Assembly: GCA_032622095.1 (NCBI GenBank) | Contig: CP136062.1 | Coordinates: 199,833,887-199,897,886, forward strand | Length of the DNA: 64,000 nucleotides | Source of the DNA: Siphonodentalium dalli | Taxonomy: Eukaryota; Mollusca; Scaphopoda; Gadilida; Siphonodentaliidae | Reading direction: 5' to 3' | In this document: positions 9,660 to 22,387 of the stretch, in pieces | How positions within the stretch are numbered: position 1 is the first letter of the stretch | Layout of the letters: every line of letters starts with the position of its first letter | Notes under the pieces: model-generated | Told to the model about the DNA's origin: nothing | What the model saw: the letters and a program-made list of their open reading frames with translations, nothing else | Database searches by the model: none | Made by a program: the position numbers and the translations under genes

Positions 9660-11030
9660 GTTCGAAAAAACAACACAGACTATGAACAAAACATTGTTCC
9701 AGAGCACCGGCTGCTATGGACAGACTGTATTACGAGACAAAATACACCATCATTTCCAAACACAGAATTTACCGCTAAAACTCTGCATTTTGTCCAAACT
9801 GCTACATGGACTGAGATCAAATGTCAATTGACAAAAATCAATCACATGTTTGTATCAAAGGGGGAGATTTCAGACACAATCATTCGACTTGCATGCACTT
9901 TAATTTGGAACACTAGTGCAGTATCCTGCTACCACCTTCCTTTGGCTCTTTGGTGACATCTATTTTGGTAATACATGTTTATTATATGACCTTGCCAAAG
10001 GATACAACAATAAAATGGCCTGGTTTACGAACATTTGTAAAGATGCAGGAGGGGGAAAATATGCATCATAACAATTGACAAATAGCGGATTTTTCCATGA
10101 ATTTTATGATATTTTTAGTACTAGATTTTTACTCAAATTTATAAATATAAACTTATTAATGGAACAGAAGGTGAAAGCAAAACTAGAGATTCTTCACCAC
10201 TGACCACACCCTTCATGTTCAACATGAACATACGTGTATTACCACCTTATACATAAGGTAATAAAAATAGGATATTGGGGAAAAAAACGTTGTAGGATGT
10301 GTTCGTTAACCAGGCTATTAAATCATTGTTGCCTAAAGCCGTTTCTCATCCTGATTGGCCAGCAGTACTCATATTTTCCTTCAACTACATTTGTAGATCT
10401 TTTCAGTTGACTATTTGACCTCAATAGACAACAAAAATAAAACTTAGTGTTGGGGACATAGCAGAGCAGCTGTTTGAATCCTAATTTACTACGGAGCCCA
10501 TTATACATATTCCAACCAAAAGGTAATATTGAGGTAATATTGATCTCTACAGGTATGCCATGATTGAAAGCTCTTGATTATAAATTAGCTATAATATGGA
10601 GAGCTAAAATTAATACTGAGCGAACTATCAGATTCACACAAATGAGTGCAGCATTAGATTATAGGAGTATGTCCTACAATCAGTTTCCATATGATCAAAT
10701 TTGAATATTTACATACTAAGTGTTGTCATCACTAAATCCAGCATTCTGATTGGTCGGCGCCCACGTGGCTAGTTGCAATTATTTCTCGGTGAATGCGCAA
10801 CAGCTAATAACTGCAAGCTCATAACAACATCGATACGTCATTTGGGTTTGGAAAGACGAACGCGTAATGTTTTGGGCGCATTTGGATTCGCGCAGGATTG
10901 ACTTAATAAATCATCGGGTTTCAATTGTTCCTGTTAACTTTTGCCAAGGGTGCTATCGGATATTTTGGGCTGGTTTTGTCACGATACACTTTTCGATTTA
11001 AATACATTTACAAAAGTGGCTTTTTCGCTA
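9660..11030. other. Intergenic, no gene recognised
   Basis: AT-rich sequence without a convincing exon. A small inverted pair accaccttatacataaggt lies near 10238. A short stretch at 10735-10880 has gattggtcgg, cacgtgg and higher GC, but nothing downstream supports a promoter. Confidence 0.4.
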
Positions 11031-11033
11031 AAT

Positions 11034-11214
11034 GTATATAAATATAAGGATCAACTGTCATGTGGACTGTTTTTATGGAGATGTAACCGTGAGGTAAGTG
11101 GTCATAACTTGTATGTAAAACCCTTTGGGTTTTACACAAGTTATGACCACTTACCTCACAGTTACATCTCCATAAAAACAGTCCACGTGACAGTTAATCC
11201 TTATATTTATACAC
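11034..11214. repeat. Near-perfect hairpin, arms ~85 bp
   Basis: The left arm ends taaaaccc at 11123 and the right arm starts gggttttac at 11127, leaving a 3-bp loop. The arms include ggactgtttttatggagatg and match with a handful of differences. It is probably a young foldback insertion. Downstream text (gatacataatccaaattaac) starts an older repeat. Confidence 0.85.
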
Positions 11215-11351
11215 CAAGGAGCAGTGTATTTATTTATTCCCTGAATGTTCTCCGATTTATTGAGTGTCTTATAATGAAGGTTTCCATTTTCTTCATTTTT
11301 TGCCAGCTGTTCGCTTGAGATAGAGTATTCTCTGTCCATCTCAGCAAACGA

Positions 11352-11950
11352 TATGTTAAAGATACATAATCCAAATTAACGCTCTTTTATTACTATTTCT
11401 TTGGCTTCGGGGTAAAAAATATTTATTTGAGTCAAGAGACCCACCTATCAAAGTTATCAGATACCGATTTTTGAAATCTGTTATTTTTCACCTATTTTTC
11501 ACATCATTGGCGACCTAGCAAATATTTGATGAGCTAATCGACATACTCTCGATACCAAATTGCGTTGAACAAAATGTTGATATACAGTAATGCCCTTAGT
11601 AATCGACTACTTAAACACAGCAGAATTATGGGTAACTTTTCAGGATTTAGTTGGAAATATGGCTTTTGCCATTCATCGGGAACGCTCTCAGTGAGAGCGT
11701 TCCCGATGAATGGCAACAAGCCATATTTCCGACTAAATCCTGAAAAGTTACCCACAATTCTGCTGTGGTTAAGGGGTCGATTACTTAGAGCATTACTGTA
11801 TAACATGTTTTGAAATCTTTTATACAAGAGTTGACAGTGGTTAACATTACTATTTGGTAATTAATCAATTCTGATTATTAAAGCATCTATTGAAGAAATG
11901 TTGTATCTGATAATACAGGCACCATCGAATCAGATTGTGTACCTTTAAAC
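11352..11950. repeat. Older interspersed repeat, copy 1 (interrupted)
   Basis: It begins ataatccaaattaacgctc and contains actatttctttggcttcggg. Copies occur at about 17930-18390 and 46915-48540. The MITE at 11583-11800 is inserted in this copy. The end resembles gaagaaatgttgtatctgat. It may be an old DNA transposon or LINE piece; no coding signal. Confidence 0.6.
11583..11800. mobile_element. Tc1/mariner-type palindromic MITE, full (218 bp)
   Basis: The whole element is a near-perfect inverted repeat centred near gctctcagtgagagc (about 11691). Ends are TACAGTAATGCCC and its complement with TA flanks. It sits inside an older repeat copy that runs from about 11352 to 11950. Confidence 0.85.
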
Positions 11951-12239
11951 ATCCACGGTCCAATTAGACACCATAAAACCAAAAAGATGCAGTGTATACT
12001 CATATCTATTAATAAACACAACAGTAACGGGGTTGTGATGGTCGGATATTAACTTTCAATAGGGGACGTTTTCAGTTATTGTCAGGCTAGCAGAAAATCA
12101 GATGATCGTCTCTGGTAAAGAGTATCCATGCCAACGTTTCCCAAAAGCAGTAAATAATAATACTAAAGAACATTCTAAATCAGTGTTCACACTGGGCAGA
12201 AAATGATTTTGGTAATTTATGAATTTTTTTTGGCCATTT

Positions 12240-13440
12240 TTCAGAAACTTTGGCCAAATTGAACAAGATCATCGTTGGAGCATGGCAAAATATGCCCATT
12301 AGCCATTTCGAATTGTACTACTGCTAAATACAATAACAATTTGACTCTTTATTTGAGTTTACAAAGAATATCTGATATACCCCTAATTTCAATGCCAAAT
12401 TGCAGTCAAAGTGTAAGTCGAACAAGGGCCATAATTCATGTGAAAATAATTGAACAGAACCCATATTTGAAATTGGCCTGCATTCTTATCTGGGAAATAC
12501 ACATACCAACTTTGGTTCCGAATCAAATAATCCAAATTGGAGTTATTGGTTGGAAACCAAAAATGTTAACAGACAGTCGAATTCTAAGTCTAACAAGAGC
12601 TACGCTGGGCGTGCAAAATACGCCCTCTCTTGGGTCGGCGGAAACTGGTAAAAAAGGGCCATAACTCTGGTAAAAATTGGTGGACGGAACTCAAATTTGA
12701 ACTTGACCTGTGTTTTGGTGGGAGAAAGTAATATACCAAATTATCATTGAATCCGATAAGCTCTAGTAAAGTTATCATCCGGACAACAAATTTCAGGGAT
12801 TTTCTAAGTCAAATTACGTAAAAAAAGGGGCCATAACTCTCGCAAAAATTATCGGATTAAAACTAAATTCGGACTTGAGCTGTATTTCGATATATGTAAT
12901 CCACAAAAAAACGGGTTTTGCGTATAAACATTCCAAAATCGAGTTATCATCCGGAAACCAAAAAACATAAGAAAAACTGAATTTTCCGAGTCGAAAAAGG
13001 GGCATAACTCTGCCAAAAATGGTCGGACAGAACCCAAGTTCGAACTTGACCTGTGTTTTGGTGGGAGAAAGTAATATACCAAAATTGGATTCATTCCGAT
13101 AAACTATACTAAAGTTATCATCCAAAAACGTCAAATAAGGGGCATAACTCCGGTGAAAATTGTGGGCGGAACCCAAATTCGAACTTGAACTTACTTTTCG
13201 GCTAATAAACCCACATACCAAATTTTATTAAATTTGGTTCACTCTAACTAAAGTTATCATCCGGAAACCAGGTTAACGGACGGACCAATACTATAATACG
13301 GCCGTTTTTTCAAACAGGCGTATAAAAAGGGCTGGGCATAACTCATGTAAAAATAATTAAACCAAAAATATTAACAGACATTTGGAAGGACGGTTGCCCA
13401 CAGACAAACTGATTACCCAATATGACCTTTTTTTCTTCTT
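12240..13440. mobile_element. Helitron-like (pearl-type) element: degenerate ~165-bp core repeats
   Basis: The phrase gggccataactc or ggggcataactc recurs near 12425, 12655, 12829, 12989 and 13139, each followed by a stretch like gaacttgacctgtgttttgg and then gttatcatccgg. A short acggacggacc tract lies near 13275. Core tandem repeats next to an ACGG-type microsatellite are the known layout of molluscan pearl/DINE-like non-autonomous Helitrons. Exact ends were not found. Confidence 0.6.
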
Positions 13441-14340
13441 CAAAAGGCTGCTTAAAGACTTTTTTTGAACTTGTTCGGGTATGTGAAACTGATAAGTCAG
13501 CATTCAGGTGCTATGCCAACTGGAGGAATGTAGCATTTTAGTAACATCGACGAAAATTTCAAGCAAATCGACCGTACCACTCCATAGAAATCATTTTCTG
13601 AACTACCCTCAATTGTAAATATTTACTTCTCAATTCGGGACGCAACTATCTGCGATAAACTAATGAACACGATTCCACCTTCGAGAATCACTGCAATTAA
13701 TAAATATGTAAGAATGACGATGTGTGTTGCCAATTTGGATGTAATATTTGTAAAAATAACTAATTTGAGCAAGATTTTCTCCATTTCGATTTGATCACTC
13801 TACCGCAGTGTTTCACATCACTTTAAAAACCGCAATGAAATCATCGAGAAAACTGGAACTAAATGAAAAATATAAAGAAACACTCACAAAAATGACTGAT
13901 AATTTCGAGTTGGACAAAAGTGATAATGGAAATGTGCATCACAAACACTGAGTTAGGTCTAAAGCTGGCAATGTATACCAACATAAATGAGCACTGATTC
14001 ACCTACATTGTCTTATGAAATTACAAAGCAGTAAAGTACATGTACATGTACACTGTAGAGTTTAGTGTCACTTGATTAAAAAAAGTATGTTATTCTAGCA
14101 GCCCATCATCATTGTTTTGATAAGGAAGCATGTGTGGCTTTTGATAAATTGTTATTCGTATACAGGCGAGCAACTGCTGATTACCTGGTAACGAATTAAG
14201 GGTTTCCTGGAAAGCTGATGATAATTTGAGAGGTCATTGCTGACTTGAAATGTTTTGGCCAAATTTTCCGAAACAATTGGCCATTGGCCAATTTGGCCAG
14301 ACAGCATGAACCATGTTCTCATTTAATTATTTGTACTTTT

Positions 14341-15118
14341 TATACCCCCCCCCCCCCCCCGCAACGAAGTTAGGGGGGTTATACTGGAATCAGCTTGTCC
14401 GTCCGTCCGTCCGTGGACACAAATTTGTCCTGAGTTTTTCTCAGTCGTTTTTTGATCAAGTTCCGTGAAACTTGGCACAGACATCAACCACCATGGGAAC
14501 CTGTGCACCTGCGATTATGACGTCTGTTGGACTTTTTTTGGTGGAGTTATCCCCCCTTTTTCGACTTAGTAAATTTTCGCAACATGTATACTTTTGTCCT
14601 AGCTTTTATTCCTACATTTTTCAGTCAATTTTTTAAAAACGTGGCACAGATATTTAGTACCATGGGAACTTGTGCACCTGCGATTATGACGTCTGTCCGA
14701 CATTTTTTGGTGGAGTTATCCCCCTTTTTCGACTTAGAAACTTTTTTGCAACATGCATAATTTTGTCCGAGCTTTTTATTCCTACATTTTTCGGTCAATG
14801 TTTTTTAATCTTGGCACTGATATTTAGTACCATGGGAACCTGTGCACCTGCGATTATGACGTCTGTCTGACATGTTTTGTGTGGAGTTATTCCCCTTTTT
14901 CGACTTAGAAATTTTTTCGCAACATACATAATTTTGTCCAAGCTTTTATTCCTACATTTTTTGGTCAATAGGTTTAAGATTAGTGTTATGGTTGTACACC
15001 TGCAATGGGAACTGTTATTTTAGTATTTCAACTAAATGTTTACTGACATGTGAAACATCTTAGTATTTTAAAAACAGGGGGGTATCCGTAGTCCCATTGG
15101 GACAGTCACACCTCTAGT
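14341..15118. mobile_element. Helitron-like element with three ~180-bp core repeats and (CCGT) tract
   Basis: It starts near a 16-base C run (14345-14360) with gcaacgaagttaggggggtt, then gtccgtccgtccgtccgtgg. Three core units follow, each with ccatgggaacctgtgcacct and gcgattatgacgtctgt. It ends ggggggtatccgtagtccca and gtcacacctctag. A related but shorter sequence lies at about 5745-6190. Confidence 0.6.
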
Positions 15119-15798
15119 TTCACATAAAACTGATCGATGCTTTTGCAGATTTTCGCGATGCCTGTGCCATACATTTGATGATTGAAAGTAATTTTCTTTT
15201 GCCTGGTAAGCTGAAAATAACCTGAGGTAAGTTTGACAAATTTGCTGTAAACTTGGACCATGTATCTTTAATACTTCGCAGGAGAATAACGTAGTAACCC
15301 TGGATGGCCTGGACCATATTCTTCTCTCCTAAAGTTGACAGTCAGTCTGATGATATGAGATATATACCAGATGACGAGACAAAGCGGTTCAGAAGAACAA
15401 AGTTGTTACTTCCTCGCTAGTATTCAGTATTCTCATTATTGAAGCATGAGAGTCCTGATCACCAATATATATTCACACAAATGGCACCCAAAGGAACTCT
15501 GACAGTGTCCACCAGAAACTCAGATCATGTGTACAAGACACCTGGACAAACACAAGAATCCTGGATAAAATGTTAATATAGGTCTGGTTTCTTGTGGATA
15601 ATGTTACCAGAGTTCTTGTGTACATGATCAAGGTTTTTTTATTATTTCAGTGTGATATTGGGAGGACGTAATAGATTGTTGGAACTTTCATCATCATTGA
15701 AAATATTGGTGGTGATCGGCCAGTATTCCGATGACACATTTGCTTCAGTCATTATCGATCATAATGGGTTCAGATGAGTAGCCCATGCAGGGACGTGG

Positions 15799-16110
15799 CT
15801 AGAGGTTCTCCATTGTGGGGGGGGGGGTGTCTACCTTGAAATTTCCAACTGCACGCCCCTTGAACCAGACCAGATGAAATTCCATTTGCACCCATCCCCC
15901 TTTGGGTTGGAAAATTCCAACTGGTACCTCAATCTTTCCAACTGTTGGAAATTTCCATCTTGACCTAAGGTTTGATAATTTCCAACTGATTTCAGACCAA
16001 AAGTAGAAAACTATGTTGGTGTTGGTCCAAAAACAATATATTCCCCACTGATTACTGGTTATAAATTCAAACGATGAGAACAATTTCAACTTTTATATAT
16101 GACTAGCAGG
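15799..16110. repeat. Low-complexity tttccaactg repeat region
   Basis: Variants of tttccaactgttggaaatt recur at 15840-15990 and again at 16780-16800 and 22190-22290. A G run sits near 15819. No gene is seen. Confidence 0.5.
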
Positions 16111-16750
16111 TGACCCGACTTCGTCCGGGCTTTTACCTTGAATTGACCATTTTGAAGGTCAAGGTCAGGTCGGGGTCACGATTTGACCCGTCGAAAACAC
16201 TCCCCCGACAAAAGTATCCCTAGGTATCAAATTTCGTCGAAATCCGTTAATTGTTTAATTTAATTTGAGTTAATTCTGCCTTTTTAATCAAGAGAAATGA
16301 TGGTACCCGTCCCTAAAAGAGGTACGTTTGTGGGTACCCGTTTCAAGGTGAAGTTCACCTCGGGCGGAAAAAAACTTAACCGATGAAAATCTGCCCCATT
16401 CCTTGGAACCCCTAAGGACGAAGACAGACATAAGAATCACACAACACGCTCATGTCTTGATACAGACACACTCACGTCTGGCCCCAGACATAAGAATCAC
16501 ACTACACGCATACGCTCTTTATCAATGACACTGGGGATACGAATGCTCTTTAACTATCAACGCGATTAAGCCTACAGTGCCAAGGACGGTAATTTTGGTG
16601 ACTGAGAGTGGAGAAGGGGTGCTCGGAGCTTCTCCAAAACAGTGGTAAACACTGCCCGTGTGTTTTTAACGTTAGATTGGAAGTTTGAGCTCAATCGGTC
16701 CAGCAGTTAGCTAACACACAGACAGAAGTCCCAAAATATATATTAGATGT
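16098..16750. repeat. Interspersed repeat with end gtgacccgacttcgtccggg
   Basis: It starts gactagcaggtgacccgact and ends aaaatatatattagatg, with phrases such as atttcgtcgaaatccgttaa and cagttagctaacacacagac. The same terminal phrase, inverted, ends the repeat at 57737-58620. It is possibly the 3' tail of a LINE/SINE or a Helitron; unresolved. Confidence 0.5.
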
Positions 16751-17079
16751 AAAATACCCAACTAATGTGTCAGGAATGAAATTTCCAACTGTTGAAAATT
16801 TTGACCAAAGTTGGGGGAGGGGTACCCCTAAACCCCCGTCGCCAAGTGCCTCATTGTTAATTCACCCGGACAAGTTCTGTTCAGATTTAGGCAACTGGAT
16901 TTAGAACCCTGAGTAATTGACAGGTAATGAACAAGATTTTCTGTATAACACACTTGTTTAATATCAAATTTTGAATAATGCCATAAAATGTCATGTTTTA
17001 AAACAATCAGACCTATGATATAACACTCAGATGCATTGTGGGAAAGCAGACACCAGGATCAGCCTGGAGGCATTGAAAT

Positions 17080-17500
17080 GTGTCACTTCTTCATTTTACA
17101 GTTAGAGTTGAGTTTGATGATTCTAATAATACTAATACAAGAGGTATGCATCAGAGATGCTGTGGTCGAGTTGTGGCTGAAGAAAATATGAACATACAAA
17201 CCAAATTTTGTCAAAATCAGTTTACGTTTGTTACATATATCGAGATGAGTAGCAAAATAATTTCAGACATGCAGTAAACAATCCAAATTAATGTGCTTTC
17301 GTCGCAAAATAAACACAGGAAACAATCAGGAGGTCGAACTCCTGAATAAAATTATTCGGGCAGGATTGGTTCAAAAACCAACTCATCCAAGAGATTCATG
17401 AGTAGAAGCCATGTTTAAAATTTTGTCAAAATAGAATTACATTTGGCGAAGTTATCAAGCATACATTGCGACAGACCGACGCCCACCATAATTCCTCAAA
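17080..17500. repeat. Degenerate core-repeat remnant with acagaccgacgccc tract
   Basis: It contains accaaattttgtcaaaatca twice and cgacagaccgacgccc near 17470, the same plan as the Helitron-like elements elsewhere but short and decayed. No coding signal. Confidence 0.35.
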
Positions 17501-17929
17501 CCATTAGTTACACAACTCAACCAAAAATTGAAGAAGGCTGCTATTGATGTTTAACTTCAGCCTTGGATTTCTTTGATGACAGTCCGCTTCTCCCACTCAA
17601 ATAAATTATAGTTAGAGAGGAGTGACTTATTTCAACTTGAAGCCTCCAGGCTGGTGTTTGAGCTGGTTATATAGAAAAGCACAAATAATGAGATCCAAAC
17701 CTTTTGCAATTGATTTTTTTTCCCTTCTAAAAATATTTTTGACTCACGGTGAGTCACCGTCACCAGCTGCCATCTGTTATATTTATACAATACTAAAGGC
17801 TTAACCCATTTATAATTAAATACTTACTGATTATATAACTGTGAACATCCATCCAAATGAATAATAGACCATTCATTGTATAGATTTATAACTGAATGGG
17901 AGAATTATCCATTCAGTCATCAAAGGGTT

Positions 17930-18390
17930 CAAGATGCATAATCCAAATTAACGCTCCCAAATTACTATTTCTTTGGCTTCGGGGGTAAATAATATTTGAT
18001 TTGAGGTGAGGAACCCACCCATTAAAGCTCAGAGTGATCAGATATAAAATTTGGAAATTTGTTATTTCTTGAGATGTATACTTATTTGTTGCCTGGAAAA
18101 AGTCGTCAAACCAACGGTCTCGAATAAAATTGCAGATGAAGATGGATGACTTTAAATCAAGTGGTAATACGGCCAAATTTTGTGATACTCAAAGATAATA
18201 TGGCCATATTTCGTTGAACAACATGTTGATCAATAACACATTTTGGTAAATTTTATACGATAGTTGATTAGATTTATTTTGTTATAATTTATAATTAATA
18301 GATTCTGATAACTGATGCGTATTTTGAAGAAATGTTGTTGTTGTAACTTGATGATATGGGGACCGTCTGATCAGATTGAGTACCTTTAAA
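17930..18390. repeat. Older interspersed repeat, copy 2 (uninterrupted)
   Basis: The same landmarks as at 11352 occur in order: ataatccaaattaacgctc, tttctttggcttcgggggta, ggaacccacccattaaagct, then gattctgataactgatgcg and gaagaaatgttgttgttg. This copy gives the unbroken reference for the other two. Confidence 0.6.
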
Positions 18391-18439
18391 AGACTGTGTG
18401 GCTTTAAAATATCATTCACTTGCATCTCATTGAAGGCTA

Positions 18440-18729
18440 CCATTTAAAAAAGGTGTACTGTACACCAAATCTGGCCATTTATGGGACCATCTCCTTTTAT
18501 GTTCAACATAATATATGCAACAAATGAATGAATTTGAGCCATGGATTAGTGAAAAATATGCTCATGTGCTCTATGAATGATGCAAACAACATGGTAATTT
18601 TAATAAAAATAAGTTTATGACTCGAGACCATCCATGGCTCAAATTCATTCATTTGTTTCATATGTTCTGTTGAGAATAAAAGGAGATGGTCCCATAAATC
18701 GCTGGATTTAGTGTACAGTACCCATTTAA
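18440..18729. mobile_element. Foldback MITE (gtactgtacactaaatctgg family), copy 1
   Basis: Left arm ggtgtactgtacaccaaatc with gggaccatctccttttatgt pairs with the right arm aaaaggagatggtcccataa and tttagtgtacagtaccc. The inner arms carry caaatgaatgaatttgagcc and its inverse. It is flanked by ATTTAA-type sequence. Confidence 0.8.
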
Positions 18730-18984
18730 CCCATTTGCTCCTGAATGAATAAATTCTCCCATTCAATACTAAAGGAAATTGGGAAAAGTCTATTCTTCAT
18801 TAAGGATGTACTATTGATGGAAGTTGATGTCTGGGAGACAAAAACCCTGTGGATTCCCATTGTTTCATTTGTAGGGATGTTTAGAAAATAAGTTCAATAA
18901 AAAGCCGTATGTGTGAACATCCCTACAGATGAATGGGAAACATGTAGCTACTCATCAGCAATTATCCAGATAACAAATGGTTAA

Positions 18985-19490
18985 CGCTTTCATGAAGAGA
19001 GCTGCGCCGCTGCAGAATTAAAGATCCTGTGCCAGTGCATTCTCATATATGCGAGTCTCACATATATAAGAGAATGCACTTGCTTACAAGGTACATATTG
19101 TTAGGCCAATGCATTCTCTTATATATGTGAGGGAGATTTCACTAAATTATAAACATAAGAAGGTTAACCCTTTCTATACTAAATGCTCATTGACGAGTTG
19201 TTATCCTGTAGGAAATGTTCAGACAATAAATTCAATAAAACGACCATATTGTTGAACTTATTATCAGAACATTTCACAGCAATAAATAGGACTCCTTCTG
19301 TACTTGTATTACCCATAGGGAGCCTCACATATATAAGAAAATGCAATGGCTTACAAGGTCAAGGTAAATATTGTTATGACAATGTATTCTATTATATATA
19401 CGAGGCTCCCTATGGGAGACTGGCATATAAAAGAGAATGCATTGGCACAGGGTTTTCGCAAAATTTCAGGAAGCTCCAGCCATGGAAGGG
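18985..19490. mobile_element. MITE family C copy 1 with another MITE fragment inside
   Basis: TTAA lies at 18981-18984 and 19491-19494. The outer sequence is ctttcatgaagagagctg and the right end ccagccatggaaggg. Degenerate palindromic modules (cgcatatataagagaatgca type) lie near 19030-19140 and 19318-19445. Between them, 19164-19310 resembles the family with ctatactaaatgctcattga, suggesting nesting or shared parts. Confidence 0.6.
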
Positions 19491-20000
19491 TTAATAAAGG
19501 AATACTTATTTATAGGTAGTTACATGATTGCAAATGATTTATATGTAAAGATGCTCAAGGTAATAAGACCAAGAATAGCCTGTCTGTTGCCCTTATACAT
19601 CTACTAAACAGCCCTACATATGAATTGAAAACTGTTCCTCTGCCTGCTGTTCGCTAACATTGTCTGAATATTCCTATAAGAAACAATCATATATTCCATT
19701 GCATATTCAATAACTGAAGTGGAGTCCATTCAGCAATAAAAGGGTTAATCTCCCATTCAGCTATAAAACTATACGCCGGAATGGTCTACTATTCATCTGG
19801 AGGGATGTTCAGGAAATAAATGCAGATGACAGGCAAATGAACAGATAATACAACAGCAATAAAATTGTATTCCTAAACCCTAGTGGGAAATTTTCAAATC
19901 ATAAGTTCAACAAATGGCCTATGTCCATTCGTTGAAATTATTATCTCAGCATTTCCTAAGGGAACTACTCATCAATGAGTATTTGGTAAGGAAGGGTTTA

Positions 20001-21524
20001 AAGGGGTACTGTACACTAAATCTGGTCGTTTTTGGGACCTTCTCCTTTTATACTCAACAGAATATATGCAACAAATGAATGAATTTGAGCCATGGATTAT
20101 TGAAAAATACACTTGTGTGCTCTATGAACGATGCAAACAACATGGTAATTACATGTACAGTAAAACCTCTCTAAACCGTACACCCTTCGGACCGGCCCTT
20201 ATGTTCGGTTTAGAGAGGTGTTCGGTTTACAGAAAATCGCAAAACCATCGGAATATATTGCTGCCGTCAGTAAGAGTTATCGAGACCCGAACACCTCATC
20301 ACTGGTTACTTAAACTTTATTCAATAAACTACAAAATAAAACATAAATTGCAATAGATAAACATGCTATAATAAGAAATAAATATATGTATAGATAAACC
20401 AGGAAACACGGAAATTATACATTTTATGGTGATTCGCGGGTTTTTTAAATGTTGTTGATGTTAGATTTAAACTCTGAGCTATCGTTTTCCTGACGGCTCA
20501 TTAATTGTGATAAGTTGATTTAATAAAACTGTGATGGTAACAATAAACCACTGTCCTGTACTTTTAGCGAATTAGTGTTTAGTTTGGACAACTGTTGTGA
20601 AAACAAAGAGTCCATTCCAGCACAATAGCTGATGTAAAAACAACGTGTCACTTCTCTAATTATCTGTGAAGTCACCATTGTTCAATCAGTTTGTGATCTA
20701 AGCAAACATGTATCTATCTGTTTCTGCATGTATCCGAAGGTGGTGCAGTGCAGTATACCAATTCTGGTTTAAGCGCATCTAATTAGACACCTGTTGTTTT
20801 AATCCATTTCAAAACTTTGCCGATAGAAAGACCGCTAATTAAATTGGTATGCTGTGTGCATGCGCGTTCGTCTGGTATCACTTTCGGAATTTATTTAGAA
20901 TAAGATTAAATATAAATATGGCAGTATCTTTATTCTCAGGCATTATATTCGTTTTAATTTGTAAATAAATTTGATTAATGTACCAAGAACACTTTGTCCG
21001 TTTGTAACTAACTGTTGTCACTTGACGGTGATCGAGGTCACACACATGTCAACTCAAAAGCGGAAACGTTCACATCATTACCTTTTAACTGATTGCGTTC
21101 AGTCTAGCTCTTCCATCGCTTTAAGCGTTCGGATTTTGGAGGTAATCATTAATGTATTTGTTCACTTACGGACTAATAAAGCTGTCCGGAATTCGGAGTA
21201 CAGAGGTTTCGGTTTACAGAGGTAATAATTAGTGACAATGCACTTAGGTAAATTCGGGACCGAACAATTCGTTCGGAATTGAGAGGGGTTCGGATTGTAG
21301 AGGGTCCGGTTTGGAGAGGTTTCACTGTATAATGAAATTGATTTTATGACTCCAGCCATAAAATCATTTTCATTATAATTACCATGTTGTTTGCATTGTT
21401 CCGAGAGCACGCGAGTGTATTTTACACAATACCATGGCTCAAATTCATTCATTTGTTGCATATATTCTATTGGGTATAAAATGAGATGGTCCCATAAATG
21501 GTCGGATTTAGTGTACAGACCCCT
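20001..21524. mobile_element. Foldback MITE copy 2, split by a Tigger-like element
   Basis: Left part 20001-20157 and right part 21328-21524 together match the 18440 copy. Ends are AGGGGTACTGTACACTAAAT and its inverse, with TTAA on each side (tttaaagg and cctttaattt). The interruption is the 1.17-kb element at 20158-21327. Confidence 0.82.
20158..21327. mobile_element. Tigger/pogo-like non-autonomous DNA transposon
   Basis: It starts CAGTAAAACCTCTCTAAACC and ends with the inverse of CAGTGAAACCTCTCCAAACC, with TA on both sides (20156-20157, 21328-21329). CAGT ends with TA targets and this exact style of terminal repeat are typical of the Tigger branch of Tc1/mariner. No transposase frame was recognised in the 1.17 kb. 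Confidence 0.82.
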
Positions 21525-21724
21525 TTAATTTAAGTTGCAAACAATCAAAATCAGTTGCAAATGATTTGGTATAACTCATGGTATATCACTTTGTGTAGTT
21601 ATAATTAATTGCTATCACCAAACTAGCACAACTACATGTAACATTTAAAGCTGTAACCTCAAGAAACAACGGAAATAGATTATATACAATTGGGAGAAAG
21701 TGGGAAATCAAACTCTGCCACTCA

Positions 21725-22065
21725 ACATTTAGTGTTTACCTGGATTGTGTGAAAACCTTGGTAAAACTTTGATACAAGGTTTACTAAGCTTTACCAAGGT
21801 TTTAGTCAACTCGCGTGTCAGTCGAGGATTCATGTGAAAACCTTGGTAAAGCTTTGTAAATATTAGATCCAAGCTTTACTTAGCTTTACCAAGGTTTGGT
21901 TGACACTGAGTCAAGGATTTCCAAGGTTTCACTTTATGTGACAACCTTGGTAAACCTTTGATCCAAGCTTTACTTAGCTTTACCAAGGTTTCAACCAAGG
22001 ATTTCCAAACTTTGTTGAAGAGTACATTTTTTCATTCAAAAGCTTGGTTCAAACCTTGGAAATCC
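21725..22065. repeat. Degenerate repeats of ccttggtaaagctt
   Basis: The words aaccttggtaaa, tttaccaaggtttt and ccaagctttactta recur about every 50-80 bases in both orientations. The stretch is low-complexity and probably old. Confidence 0.6.
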
Positions 22066-22387
22066 TATGAATTCCTAGGATTCCCAAACTTCTTTAAAAA
22101 AGCTCAGATTTCTTTTTGCAAGGGTAAATTGGTTGTTTTTAGATCAGAAGTCAAATTTTCAACCATAAGCGGAGGGTGTGTTAGATTGAAAATTTCTAAC
22201 TGTTGGAACGTTTGAGGTACATACCACCACAAGAAGAGGGGAAGGGGTGCAAATGAAATTTCTCAGTTGGAAGTTCCAAGTTGATACCCCATGGAGATCC
22301 TCAAGCCACGCCCCTATTGGGAGTAATACATCCCCTTCATTTAATACAATACTTTGCCCTCAGGTTTCACAATATAACGTATTTGAA

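Noticed and set aside
10735..10880. Promoter-like cluster (inverted CCAAT, cacgtg, higher GC)
   Set aside because: No coding exon follows within reach and similar short clusters occur inside repeats at 1030 and 7545.
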